Source of the DNA: Flavobacterium sp. 11
GTDB lineage: Bacteria > Bacteroidota > Bacteroidia > Flavobacteriales > Flavobacteriaceae
Direction of reading: 5' to 3'
NCBI RefSeq assembly: GCF_002754315.1
Contig: NZ_PEFE01000001.1
Location: 62,001 to 126,000 of the forward strand
Length of the DNA: 64,000 nt
Shown here: positions 1 through 6,910 of the stretch, in pieces
How positions within the stretch are numbered: the stretch's first letter is position 1
How the letters are laid out: every line of letters starts with the position of its first letter
Position numbers and translations under genes: made by a program
Notes under the pieces: model-generated
Database searches by the model: none
What the model was told of the DNA's origin: nothing
What the model saw: the letters and a program-made list of their open reading frames with translations, nothing else

Positions 1-333
1 CAGTAACATTTTTTTAGTAGTGTTAGTCCAAACCGGTAAATCAAACTTTTTACTTTTTCTCAAAGTAAAAAATATACCCGATCCTAATGCTAAGACCAAA
101 ATTGCCAAAGCAATGAATGCCAGTTCGATTATTAAATCATAACTGTAGCTTTTTTGCTTACCATCAAAATATTCAATGCCATTATACTTAAACAGCTGAT
201 AGGCATAAATTGACCCAGCCAATGCAAATAACCCGGCAAATACTCCTGAAAGGCCACTTAACGAAATAAATCTTGAAGAGCGCTCCATCATGGAACGAAT
301 ATGTGATAAATCTTCTTGAAGCTTTTGACTCAT
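1..333 (-). CDS. Membrane protein, 3' end cut by window edge
   Basis: The first 111 codons of a minus-strand gene are visible, starting at the ATG complementary to 331-333. The N-terminus is a charged, probably cytoplasmic segment with Met-Met-Glu-Arg near residue 15, followed by a hydrophobic segment at about residues 22-46 and a second at about 67-90, then a basic Lys-rich stretch. I recognise it only as a small integral membrane protein of a kind common in Flavobacteria and assign no function. It is preceded on its own strand by the 43-codon gene at 480-611, with a large palindrome between them. Confidence 0.7.
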   Translation of the reverse strand, partial: MSQKLQEDLSHIRSMMERSSRFISLSGLSGVFAGLFALAGSIYAYQLFKYNGIEYFDGKQKSYSYDLIIELAFIALAILVLALGSGIFFTLRKSKKFDLPVWTNTTKKMLL

Positions 334-381
334 AAATAAAGTACTTTGAATTACAAAGTTATTTATTATTTTTAGATTTCA

Positions 382-439
382 AAATAGAAAGGGAATTATT
401 TTTAATAAATATTTATTAAAAATAATTCCCTTTCTATTT
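382..439. terminator. Perfect 58-bp palindrome, probable two-way terminator
   Basis: Bases 382-410 are the exact reverse complement of 411-439, so there are 29 paired positions and no unpaired centre. The arms begin AAATAGAAAGGGAATTATTT. It lies between two minus-strand genes, 40 bases past the stop at 480. An RNA hairpin ending in a U-run is the simplest explanation, but exact symmetry over 58 bp is more than a terminator needs. Confidence 0.6.
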
Positions 440-479
440 AAAAGAAAAGATTGGTGTAAAAGATTCGTTTGCTCAGAAT

Positions 480-611
480 CTATTTTGAGCCTGCTTCCCA
501 ACCTCTTTGAATCTCACCAATAGTAGAATCCCAGTCGTAAATTGTCAGTATGATAAAAAGCGTAGCAAATCCTAAGAAAAACATTAGTACGTCTCTGTTT
601 GAAATTTTCAT
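480..611 (-). CDS. 43-residue single-span membrane protein
   Basis: This small ORF starts at the ATG complementary to 609-611 and ends in TAG at 480-482. The product begins MKISNRDVLMFFLGFATL, has one hydrophobic span at about residues 9-24 and an acidic tail containing two Trp (DWDST and RGWEAG). Codon use looks like that of neighbouring genes, and the gene is isolated between a hairpin downstream and corA upstream. The layout is a short cytoplasmic N-terminus, one membrane span and a soluble tail. I cannot name a function. Confidence 0.6.
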   Translation of the reverse strand: MKISNRDVLMFFLGFATLFIILTIYDWDSTIGEIQRGWEAGSK

Positions 612-694
612 TTTTATACTATTTAATTATTTGTTTAAATATAAAATTAATTAAAACAAAAACCGAAAAAAGTAAGATTATTATTAATTAAAAA

Positions 695-1621
695 TCAAAA
701 CCATCTTTTTCTTTTGAACAAAAACACACCAAAAGCAGATAACAAAACGGATACAGAAATGACAATCCATATTCCATAGCGGTTATCTTCTAAATCATTA
801 GGGACATTCATTCCATACAAACTGGCAATCAATGTTGGAATCATCAGAATTATCGAGATTGAAGTCATCTGCTTCATAATCGTATTCATATTATTAGAAA
901 TCACAGAAGCATACGCATCCATAGTTCCCGTCAAGATGTCGCTGTAAATATTAGTAGTTTCTTGTGCCTGACGCAATTCAATTTCAACATCTTCCAATAA
1001 ATCCAGATCAAAATGTTCTTTTTGAGATTTTATATTCTTGATTCGATGCAACAAAATATCATTTCCTTTCAAGGAAGTCATGAAGAATACCAAACATTTT
1101 TCTATTTGTAGTAAAGCCTGCAATTCTTCATTCTTAATTGACTTTTCTAGATTGTCCTCGGCTAATTTTATTTTTTGGTTGACTTGCTTTAAATATTTCA
1201 GAAACCAAACACTGGAAGAAAGCAATAACTTCAACACTAAATCGAAGTTATCTTTAATGTTGATATTCTTGCGTTTTGTATATGTAACGAAATCCGTAAG
1301 CATTTCCGTTTTATGAAAACTGATAGTCATACAAACTTCTCCTTTAAAAACAACTCCGACAGGAATTGTATGAAAAGGTAATTTTACATCATTACTTTTC
1401 ACAGGAATTCGCATGATTATCAAAGTCCAACCATTTTCAATTTCTATCCTTGGTCTTTCGTCAATATCTTCAATATCATTATAAAATGCTTCGGGAATTT
1501 GTAAGTCTTCGAGTAAATATTTTTTTTCTGCTTCGGTAGGACATTCAATATTTATCCAGCAGTTTGGAGTCCATTCTGTAGTGGCAATTAATCCGTTATT
1601 GTTTTTGTAAAAAGTTCTCAT
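695..1621 (-). CDS. corA: CorA-family magnesium/divalent cation transporter
   Basis: The 308-residue product has the CorA layout: a long alpha/beta plus coiled-coil cytoplasmic domain (to about residue 245), then two C-terminal membrane helices with the signature YGMN at about 269-272, just after the first helix. The C-terminus RKRWF is basic, as usual. Family members are homopentameric channels for Mg2+ (some carry Co2+ or Zn2+). The gene stands alone, with its own promoter box at 1735-1742 and an untranslated leader of about 110 bases that carries a small ORF and a hairpin. The ATG at 1619-1621 fits the domain start. Confidence 0.88.
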   Translation of the reverse strand: MRTFYKNNNGLIATTEWTPNCWINIECPTEAEKKYLLEDLQIPEAFYNDIEDIDERPRIEIENGWTLIIMRIPVKSNDVKLPFHTIPVGVVFKGEVCMTISFHKTEMLTDFVTYTKRKNINIKDNFDLVLKLLLSSSVWFLKYLKQVNQKIKLAEDNLEKSIKNEELQALLQIEKCLVFFMTSLKGNDILLHRIKNIKSQKEHFDLDLLEDVEIELRQAQETTNIYSDILTGTMDAYASVISNNMNTIMKQMTSISIILMIPTLIASLYGMNVPNDLEDNRYGIWIVISVSVLLSAFGVFLFKRKRWF

Positions 1622-1650
1622 TTCAAAATTCTATAGGTTTATTTACAGCA

Positions 1651-1669
1651 TCTTGAAAATAGTTCAAGA
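1651..1669 (-). promoter_or_regulatory. Hairpin in the corA leader
   Basis: A perfect 7-bp stem, TCTTGAA against TTCAAGA, with a 5-base loop lies between the end of the leader ORF (1676) and the corA start (1621). No T-run follows, so it is not an intrinsic terminator. It could act in translation or RNA stability. Confidence 0.4.
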
Positions 1670-1675
1670 GCTATA

Positions 1676-1708
1676 TTAGTTCAACATTTCCGAATAATAA
1701 TCGTCCAT
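1676..1708 (-). CDS. Possible 10-residue leader peptide upstream of corA
   Basis: An ATG-to-TAA reading frame encoding MDDYYSEMLN lies between the corA promoter box and corA. It is rich in acidic residues near its start. It may be chance, because an ORF this short carries no statistical weight alone. Its place in the leader of a Mg transporter, just before a hairpin, is the reason to note it. Confidence 0.3.
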   Translation of the reverse strand: MDDYYSEMLN

Positions 1709-1734
1709 TTTAAAGGTCTTTTTTTTAAGTGGTG

Positions 1735-1742
1735 CAAAAGTA
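1735..1742 (-). promoter_or_regulatory. Promoter -7 box for corA
   Basis: TACTTTTG on the minus strand matches the Bacteroidetes TAnnTTTG consensus, 113 bases before the corA ATG. Confidence 0.55.
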
Positions 1743-1801
1743 TTCTTTAAATTCCGTTTTAACATCAATTATCAGAATTTTATACATTTTAAAATAAAAA
1801 A

Positions 1802-1825
1802 AGCCTTAAACGTATGTTTAAGGCT
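1802..1825 (-). terminator. Intrinsic terminator of folD
   Basis: A 10-bp perfect stem (AGCCTTAAAC) with a 4-base loop is followed on the minus strand by a long T-run, 20 bases past the folD stop. Confidence 0.85.
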
Positions 1826-1845
1826 ATCAATTAAAAACTATTTTT

Positions 1846-2727
1846 TTATTTATTTCTTTTCATTTCCCTTGCCAAAAGCGTGTTTTTCAACAACATTGCA
1901 ATGGTCATAGGCCCTACTCCACCTGGAACTGGAGTGATAAAAGATGATTTTTTACTTACATTTTCAAAATCAACATCACCCGTGATTACATATCCTTTTG
2001 GGTGTGAGGCATCTTCTACTCTGGTAATACCAACGTCAATTACTACCACTCCCTCTTTTACCATATCGGCTTTCAAATAATTCGGAACACCAAGAGCGGT
2101 GATAATAATATCAGCATTTTTGGTGTATTCTTCAATATTTTTGGTTCTACTATGCGTAAGTGTTACCGTTGAATCACCAGGATATCCTTTGCGACTCATC
2201 AAGATACTCATGGGACGACCCACAATATGACTTCGTCCAATAACTACGGTATGTTTGCCAGCAGTTTCTACTTTGTAACGCTCTAACAATTCCATTATTC
2301 CATAAGGAGTTGCGGGCAAAAAGGTTTCCATTTCCAAAGCCATTTTTCCGAAATTGGCAGGATGAAAACCATCAACATCTTTATCAGGATCAATAGCCAT
2401 CAGGATTTTCTGCTCGTCAATGTGTTTGGGCAACGGCAATTGAACGATATAACCATCTAAATCACTATCTTCATTTAGTTCTTTTATTTTTGAAAGCAAC
2501 TCTGTTTCAGTAATCGTTTCTGGCAATGCAACTAAAGTAGATTCAAAACCAATTTGCTGACAAGACCGCACTTTACTGCCAACATAAGTTAAGCTGGCTC
2601 CATTAGTACCAACAATAACGGCTGCTAAATGAGGTACTTTATCCCCATTGTCTTTCATTTTTTGTACTTCTGCAGCGATTTCAGTCTTAATATCTTCCGC
2701 TGTTTTTTTTCCGTCTAGTAGTTGCAT
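1846..2727 (-). CDS. folD: Bifunctional methylenetetrahydrofolate dehydrogenase/cyclohydrolase
   Basis: The 293-residue product is full length for FolD. The Tyr48-x3-Lys52 pair in the segment [12 protein letters not shown] is the catalytic Tyr/Lys motif. The NADP-binding GRSHIVGRP and the C-terminal [11 protein letters not shown] signature are intact. The enzyme interconverts 5,10-methylene-, methenyl- and 10-formyl-tetrahydrofolate in the cytoplasm. It follows ffh on the same strand, but a hairpin at 2754-2790 lies between them, so co-transcription is only partial at best. Confidence 0.97.
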   Translation of the reverse strand: MQLLDGKKTAEDIKTEIAAEVQKMKDNGDKVPHLAAVIVGTNGASLTYVGSKVRSCQQIGFESTLVALPETITETELLSKIKELNEDSDLDGYIVQLPLPKHIDEQKILMAIDPDKDVDGFHPANFGKMALEMETFLPATPYGIMELLERYKVETAGKHTVVIGRSHIVGRPMSILMSRKGYPGDSTVTLTHSRTKNIEEYTKNADIIITALGVPNYLKADMVKEGVVVIDVGITRVEDASHPKGYVITGDVDFENVSKKSSFITPVPGGVGPMTIAMLLKNTLLAREMKRNK

Positions 2728-2753
2728 TTTAATTTAGTTTATAGTTTTAAAGC

Positions 2754-2790
2754 CGAAAGTCTTAAAGTCATTACAACCTTAAGACTTTCG
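2754..2790. terminator. Hairpin between ffh and folD
   Basis: A 12-bp stem (CGAAAGTCTTAA / TTAAGACTTTCG) with a 13-base loop lies directly past the ffh stop. Its right arm overlaps the heptad repeat at 2776-2802. Confidence 0.55.
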
Positions 2791-2802
2791 ACTTTTGACT
2801 CA
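2776..2802. repeat. Heptad repeat array after ffh stop
   Basis: The tetramer GACT starts at 2783, 2790 and 2797, an exact 7-bp spacing (GACTTTC, GACTTTT, GACTCAT). It ends 4 bases from the ffh stop codon at 2806. Confidence 0.6.
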
Positions 2803-2805
2803 TTT

Positions 2806-4155
2806 TTATCTCATTCCCGGCATTCCGCCTTTCATGCCGCCCATCATCTTCATGAGGTTTTTTCCTCCTGGGCCTTGCATCATTTTCATCATCTTGCTCA
2901 TTTGTTCGAACTGCTTCATCAATTGATTTACCTGCTCAATTTTGGTTCCTGAACCTTTGGCAATTCGAGCTTTTCTTTTTACATCAATCAAAGCCGGCTT
3001 GCTTCTTTCTATTGGAGTCATCGAATGAATGATAGCTTCAATATGTTTGAAAGCATCGTCTTCAATCTCAACATCTTTCATGGCTTTTGAAGCACCTGGT
3101 ATCATTCCAACCAAGTCTTTCATATTACCCATTTTCTTTACTTGTTGAATTTGAGAAAGGAAATCATCAAAACCGAATTCGTTTTTAGCAATTTTCTTTT
3201 GGATTTTTCTTGCTTCTTCTTCGTCAAATTGCTCTTGGGCTCTTTCTACCAAAGACACAACGTCTCCCATCCCCAATATTCTTTCGGCCATACGAATTGG
3301 ATAGAACACATCAATTGCATCCATCTTTTCCCCAGTACCTACAAACTTGATTGGTTTATTAACAACCGATTTAATCGAAATTGCTGCTCCACCGCGCGTA
3401 TCACCATCTAATTTGGTTAAAATAACACCATCAAAATTTAATCTTTCATTGAAGGCTTTTGCCGTATTTACTGCATCTTGACCTGTCATTGCATCAACAA
3501 CAAACAAAGTTTCATTAGGTTGAATCGCTTTATGAACGCGTTCAATTTCGTTCATCATTTCCTCATCAACTGCTAAACGACCCGCAGTATCAACAATCAC
3601 TACATTGAATCCATTTGCTTTAGCATGCTTGATTGCATTTTGAGCAATTTCTACTGGATTTTTATTTTCTGGTTCTGAATAAACCTCTACTCCTATTGAA
3701 TCTCCAACTACATATAATTGTTGAATCGCCGCAGGACGGTAAATATCACACGCAACCAATAATGGTTTTTTATTCTTTTTTGTTAAAAGATAATTTGCCA
3801 ATTTTCCTGAGAAAGTAGTTTTCCCAGAACCTTGCAAACCTGACATCAAAATAATCGATGGATTCCCTGAAAGATTGATTCCGGCAACATCACCACCCAT
3901 TAATTCTGTCAATTCATCTTTCACTAACTTCACCAATAATTGTCCTGGTTGAAGGGTAGTCAATACATCCTGACCTATTGCTTTTTCTTTTACTTTAGTG
4001 GTAAAATCTTTGGCAATTTTAAAATTGACATCGGCGTCAAGCAAGGCACGACGAACTTCTTTTAGCGTTTCGGCTACATTTACTTCGGTGATTTTTCCAT
4101 GACCTTTAAGTATATGAAAGGCTTTATCTAGTTTATCGCTTAAATTATCGAACAT
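2806..4155 (-). CDS. ffh: Signal recognition particle GTPase
   Basis: The 449-residue product has the N domain, the GTPase G domain with P-loop GLQGSGKTT (about 106-114), DTAGR (about 190) and TKLDGDTRGG (about 247), and a Met-rich M domain from about residue 300 that ends in a run of Gly-Met repeats. It binds signal sequences of nascent membrane proteins and 4.5S RNA and targets them to FtsY. The promoter box at 4178-4185 lies 22 bases before the ATG. Confidence 0.97.
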   Translation of the reverse strand: MFDNLSDKLDKAFHILKGHGKITEVNVAETLKEVRRALLDADVNFKIAKDFTTKVKEKAIGQDVLTTLQPGQLLVKLVKDELTELMGGDVAGINLSGNPSIILMSGLQGSGKTTFSGKLANYLLTKKNKKPLLVACDIYRPAAIQQLYVVGDSIGVEVYSEPENKNPVEIAQNAIKHAKANGFNVVIVDTAGRLAVDEEMMNEIERVHKAIQPNETLFVVDAMTGQDAVNTAKAFNERLNFDGVILTKLDGDTRGGAAISIKSVVNKPIKFVGTGEKMDAIDVFYPIRMAERILGMGDVVSLVERAQEQFDEEEARKIQKKIAKNEFGFDDFLSQIQQVKKMGNMKDLVGMIPGASKAMKDVEIEDDAFKHIEAIIHSMTPIERSKPALIDVKRKARIAKGSGTKIEQVNQLMKQFEQMSKMMKMMQGPGGKNLMKMMGGMKGGMPGMR

Positions 4156-4177
4156 AGTATTGATTTATTTTGAGATG

Positions 4178-4185
4178 CAAATTTA
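4178..4185 (-). promoter_or_regulatory. Promoter -7 box for ffh
   Basis: TAAATTTG on the minus strand matches TAnnTTTG, 22 bases upstream of the ffh start. Confidence 0.6.
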
Positions 4186-4225
4186 AGCATTTGATTTTGA
4201 AGTTGTATTCATAATATTATAAAAA

Positions 4226-4249
4226 AAACAGCCTTTTTTGAGACTGTTT
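4226..4249 (-). terminator. Terminator after lipocalin-like lipoprotein gene
   Basis: The stem AAACAG/CTGTTT with further inner pairs is followed on the minus strand by a T-run. It separates the 4284-4754 gene from ffh. Confidence 0.7.
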
Positions 4250-4283
4250 CTAAAGTTTTAGTAAATCGTTAAACGATATAAAT

Positions 4284-4754
4284 TTATTTTTTTTCGAAAG
4301 TCAAATAATTGATTCCATCAACATTGCCAGATTTACTTTTTAACCGAACCTTAGTTTCCGTAATTTCAGTAACATCCCAATGCTGCGTTAACTCAATTAA
4401 TTTATCCGGACTTGAAAACGAAATGGCAAAATCCAAATCATTATCTGGATTATCATCAATACTATTCGATTTTACAACGGACCAATTTCCAGTAAAAATA
4501 TTTTCACCATTGCTGGAAGTCAAAATTTCATTCGTTCCAAAAGTAAAATTATATCCTAAATATTCACTGGTCATATTGCTATTTTTATCAAGAAAATAGC
4601 TCACTTTCCAATTTCCTTGACTTAGTATACTGTTTACCTGTGCCAGATTATTCTTTTCAACAGATACTACTTCGGGATCATCAGCACAGCATGTTCCGGC
4701 TACATTCAGCAAAAACAGACCAAACAAAAGCGGGTAAAAAAATATCTTTTTCAT
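4284..4754 (-). CDS. Lipocalin-like exported protein
   Basis: The ATG at 4752-4754 gives 156 residues. An upstream TTG would add only two and is less likely. A hydrophobic signal segment (residues 4-19) ends in GTCC, so the protein is probably secreted or lipid-anchored, although the lipobox is weak. The mature part resembles the lipocalin-like beta-barrel fold of Bacteroidetes lipoproteins: GNWKVSYF near the start, alternating beta strands and a closing LTFEKK. No ligand or function can be assigned. It stands alone between argS and ffh. Confidence 0.6.
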   Translation of the reverse strand: MKKIFFYPLLFGLFLLNVAGTCCADDPEVVSVEKNNLAQVNSILSQGNWKVSYFLDKNSNMTSEYLGYNFTFGTNEILTSSNGENIFTGNWSVVKSNSIDDNPDNDLDFAISFSSPDKLIELTQHWDVTEITETKVRLKSKSGNVDGINYLTFEKK

Positions 4755-4826
4755 GATCAAAATATTTATTTGATACTAAATGTACCAAAAAAATATTATT
4801 TTCACAATGAATGCCTTAAAAAAATA

Positions 4827-6617
4827 TTACATTCTCTCCGGAACGTTAATTCCTAACAATCTAAATGAGGCTGCAATAGTATCTGCTACTTTTTTAGACA
4901 ATTGAACTCTGAAAATTTTCTTCTCTAAATCCTCTTCTCCAAGAATAGGAACAGCTTGATAGAACGAATTGTATTCACGAACTAAATCATAAGTGAAATT
5001 TGCAAGCAAAGCAGGACTGTGATGCTGCGCTGCATTTTGAATAACTTCAGGGAACAATTCTAACTGTTTTACTAGTTCTTTTTCTTTTTCATGAAGCACA
5101 GTCATTTTTGATTTATTCGAAAAGTCAAAATTTGCTTTACGAATAATCGATTGAATTCTGGCGTACGTATATTGAATAAACGGCCCAGTATTTCCAGCAA
5201 AATCTACCGATTCTTCCGGATTAAAAAGGATTCGTTTTTTAGGATCCACTTTTAAAATATAATACTTCAAAGCGCCTAAACCAATCGTGTTGTATAATTT
5301 TGCTTTTTCTTCTGGAGAATAGGAGTCTAATTTCCCTAAATCTTCTGCAATTTTTTGTGCTGTATCTGCCATTTCCTGCATCAAATCATCGGCATCAACA
5401 ACAGTTCCTTCACGACTTTTCATTTTCCCCGAAGGCAAATCTACCATTCCGTAAGACAAATGGAATAAATTTTTAGACCAGTCAAAACCTAATTTTTTCA
5501 AGATAAGAAACAACACTTTAAAGTGATAATCCTGCTCATTTCCTACCGTATACACCATTCCGCCAACATCTGGATAATCTTTCACACGCTGAATCGCCGT
5601 TCCAATATCCTGCGTCATGTAAACCGCAGTACCATCTGAACGCAATACAATTTTACGATCTAAACCTTCTTCCGTCAAATCTATCCAAACCGAACCGTCA
5701 GGATCTTTTTCGAAAACGCCTCTGTCCAAACCAATCTGAACGACATCTTTCCCTAATAAATAGGTGTTACTTTCGTAATAAAAACAATCGAAATCAACAC
5801 CAAGATTTTTATAGGTTTTAGCAAAACCATCATAAACCCATTGATTCATGGTTTTCCACAGTGAAATAACGGCTTCATCCCCAGCTTCCCATTTCAACAA
5901 CATTTCCTGTGCTTCCAGAATGATTGGCGCTTGTTTCTTGGCTTCTTCTTCCGTTTTGCCTGCGCTCATTAATTGCGCTATTTCTTCTTTGTATGCTTTA
6001 TCAAAAGCTACGTAATAATTTCCAACTAATTTATCTCCTTTTAAACCTGTACTTTCCGGCGTTTGTCCGTTTCCGAATTTTTGCCAAGCCAACATCGATT
6101 TACAAATATGGATTCCTCTATCATTAATGATTTGAGTTTTATACACTTTTTTACCCGAAGCTTTGATAATTTCCGCTACTGAATATCCCAAAAGATTATT
6201 ACGTACGTGACCTAAATGCAAGGGTTTATTAGTGTTTGGCGAAGAATATTCCACCATTACCGCTTTGTCTTCTGTCCCGAAGCTTCGGGATGGAGTAACG
6301 AAACCAAATTTAAAATCATCTTTTATTTCTCCGAAGAAATCCAAATAGTAGTCATCTGAAATAACAATATTCAAAAATCCGGAAACCACATTAAAACGAC
6401 TTACCTCAGCTACATTTTCAACTAAATAGTTTCCTATTTTATTTCCCAATTCTACTGGATTGCTTTTAACAACTTTCAACAATGGAAAAATAACCATTGT
6501 AATATCCCCTTCAAATTCCTTGCGTGTAGTTTGAAATTCAACTTTATCAATCGTAACGTCGAACAAGACTTTTACAGCTTTTTCAATAGAGGGCGTAAGA
6601 ATTTGTGGTAATGTCAT
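4827..6617 (-). CDS. argS: Arginyl-tRNA synthetase
   Basis: This class I synthetase has an N-terminal tRNA-recognition domain, the HIGH-type HLGH (about residues 134-137), the KMSKS-region variant GKMKSREGT and a C-terminal DALR anticodon-binding domain ending GINVPERM. A longer frame reaches 6653, but the promoter box TATCTTTG at 6641-6648 lies inside that extension, so I use the ATG at 6615-6617 (596 residues). Residues about 110-116 (SRSFGTE) are encoded by a 16-bp palindromic repeat, a short insertion just before the catalytic core. Confidence 0.95.
   Translation of the reverse strand: MTLPQILTPSIEKAVKVLFDVTIDKVEFQTTRKEFEGDITMVIFPLLKVVKSNPVELGNKIGNYLVENVAEVSRFNVVSGFLNIVISDDYYLDFFGEIKDDFKFGFVTPSRSFGTEDKAVMVEYSSPNTNKPLHLGHVRNNLLGYSVAEIIKASGKKVYKTQIINDRGIHICKSMLAWQKFGNGQTPESTGLKGDKLVGNYYVAFDKAYKEEIAQLMSAGKTEEEAKKQAPIILEAQEMLLKWEAGDEAVISLWKTMNQWVYDGFAKTYKNLGVDFDCFYYESNTYLLGKDVVQIGLDRGVFEKDPDGSVWIDLTEEGLDRKIVLRSDGTAVYMTQDIGTAIQRVKDYPDVGGMVYTVGNEQDYHFKVLFLILKKLGFDWSKNLFHLSYGMVDLPSGKMKSREGTVVDADDLMQEMADTAQKIAEDLGKLDSYSPEEKAKLYNTIGLGALKYYILKVDPKKRILFNPEESVDFAGNTGPFIQYTYARIQSIIRKANFDFSNKSKMTVLHEKEKELVKQLELFPEVIQNAAQHHSPALLANFTYDLVREYNSFYQAVPILGEEDLEKKIFRVQLSKKVADTIAASFRLLGINVPERM
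6275..6290. repeat. Palindromic repeat TCCCGAAGCTTCGGGA inside argS
   Basis: This perfect 16-bp palindrome is also present, identical, at 29919-29934 upstream of queD, with a degenerate copy near 25916. Here it lies in frame within the argS coding sequence. Confidence 0.7.
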
Positions 6618-6640
6618 TTCGTGTATTGGTTTTAAGGCTG

Positions 6641-6648
6641 CAAAGATA
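6641..6648 (-). promoter_or_regulatory. Promoter -7 box for argS
   Basis: TATCTTTG on the minus strand lies 23 bases before the chosen ATG. It overlaps the first codons of the longer alternative frame and so argues against that start. Confidence 0.7.
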
Positions 6649-6872
6649 GTCATATTGCAGTAATTTGAAAATTGGAAAACAAGATAATTTACACCTAAAA
6701 ATGAAGTGTTTAACCTTGTTCAAGGTAGAAATCCATATTTTTTTCAAAAATCGATGTAACAAAATCCATGTTCAGAAGTCTATTAAGTAAATTTTAATAT
6801 TTCGTATTTGTTAAAAAATGTTAAATATTATTAAAAAAGGTATTATGTTTAACATAGTATTATATAAAAGAA

Positions 6873-6880
6873 TATATTTG
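6873..6880 (+). promoter_or_regulatory. Promoter -7 box for TonB-dependent receptor gene
   Basis: TATATTTG is an exact TAnnTTTG match, 30 bases before the ATG at 6911. The frame open from 6818 includes this box and is not all coding. Confidence 0.7.
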
Positions 6881-6910
6881 CATCATCAATCAATTAAATC
6901 AAACTCAATC

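Noticed and set aside
2722..2952. Plus-strand frame rich in His (HHLHEVFSSWALHHFHHLAHLFELLHQL).
   Set aside because: It is the antisense reading of the Met-rich M domain of Ffh (CAT/ATG complementarity).
4265..4277. Short inverted repeat ATCGTTAAACGAT after the lipocalin-like gene.
   Set aside because: The stem is only 5 bp. The better terminator is at 4226-4249.
6618..6653. Longer argS start at 6653.
   Set aside because: The promoter box is inside it and the extra 12 residues are not part of ArgS as I know it.
6818..6910. Longer start of the TonB-dependent receptor at 6818.
   Set aside because: It would put a hydrophobic signal peptide internally and contains the promoter box.
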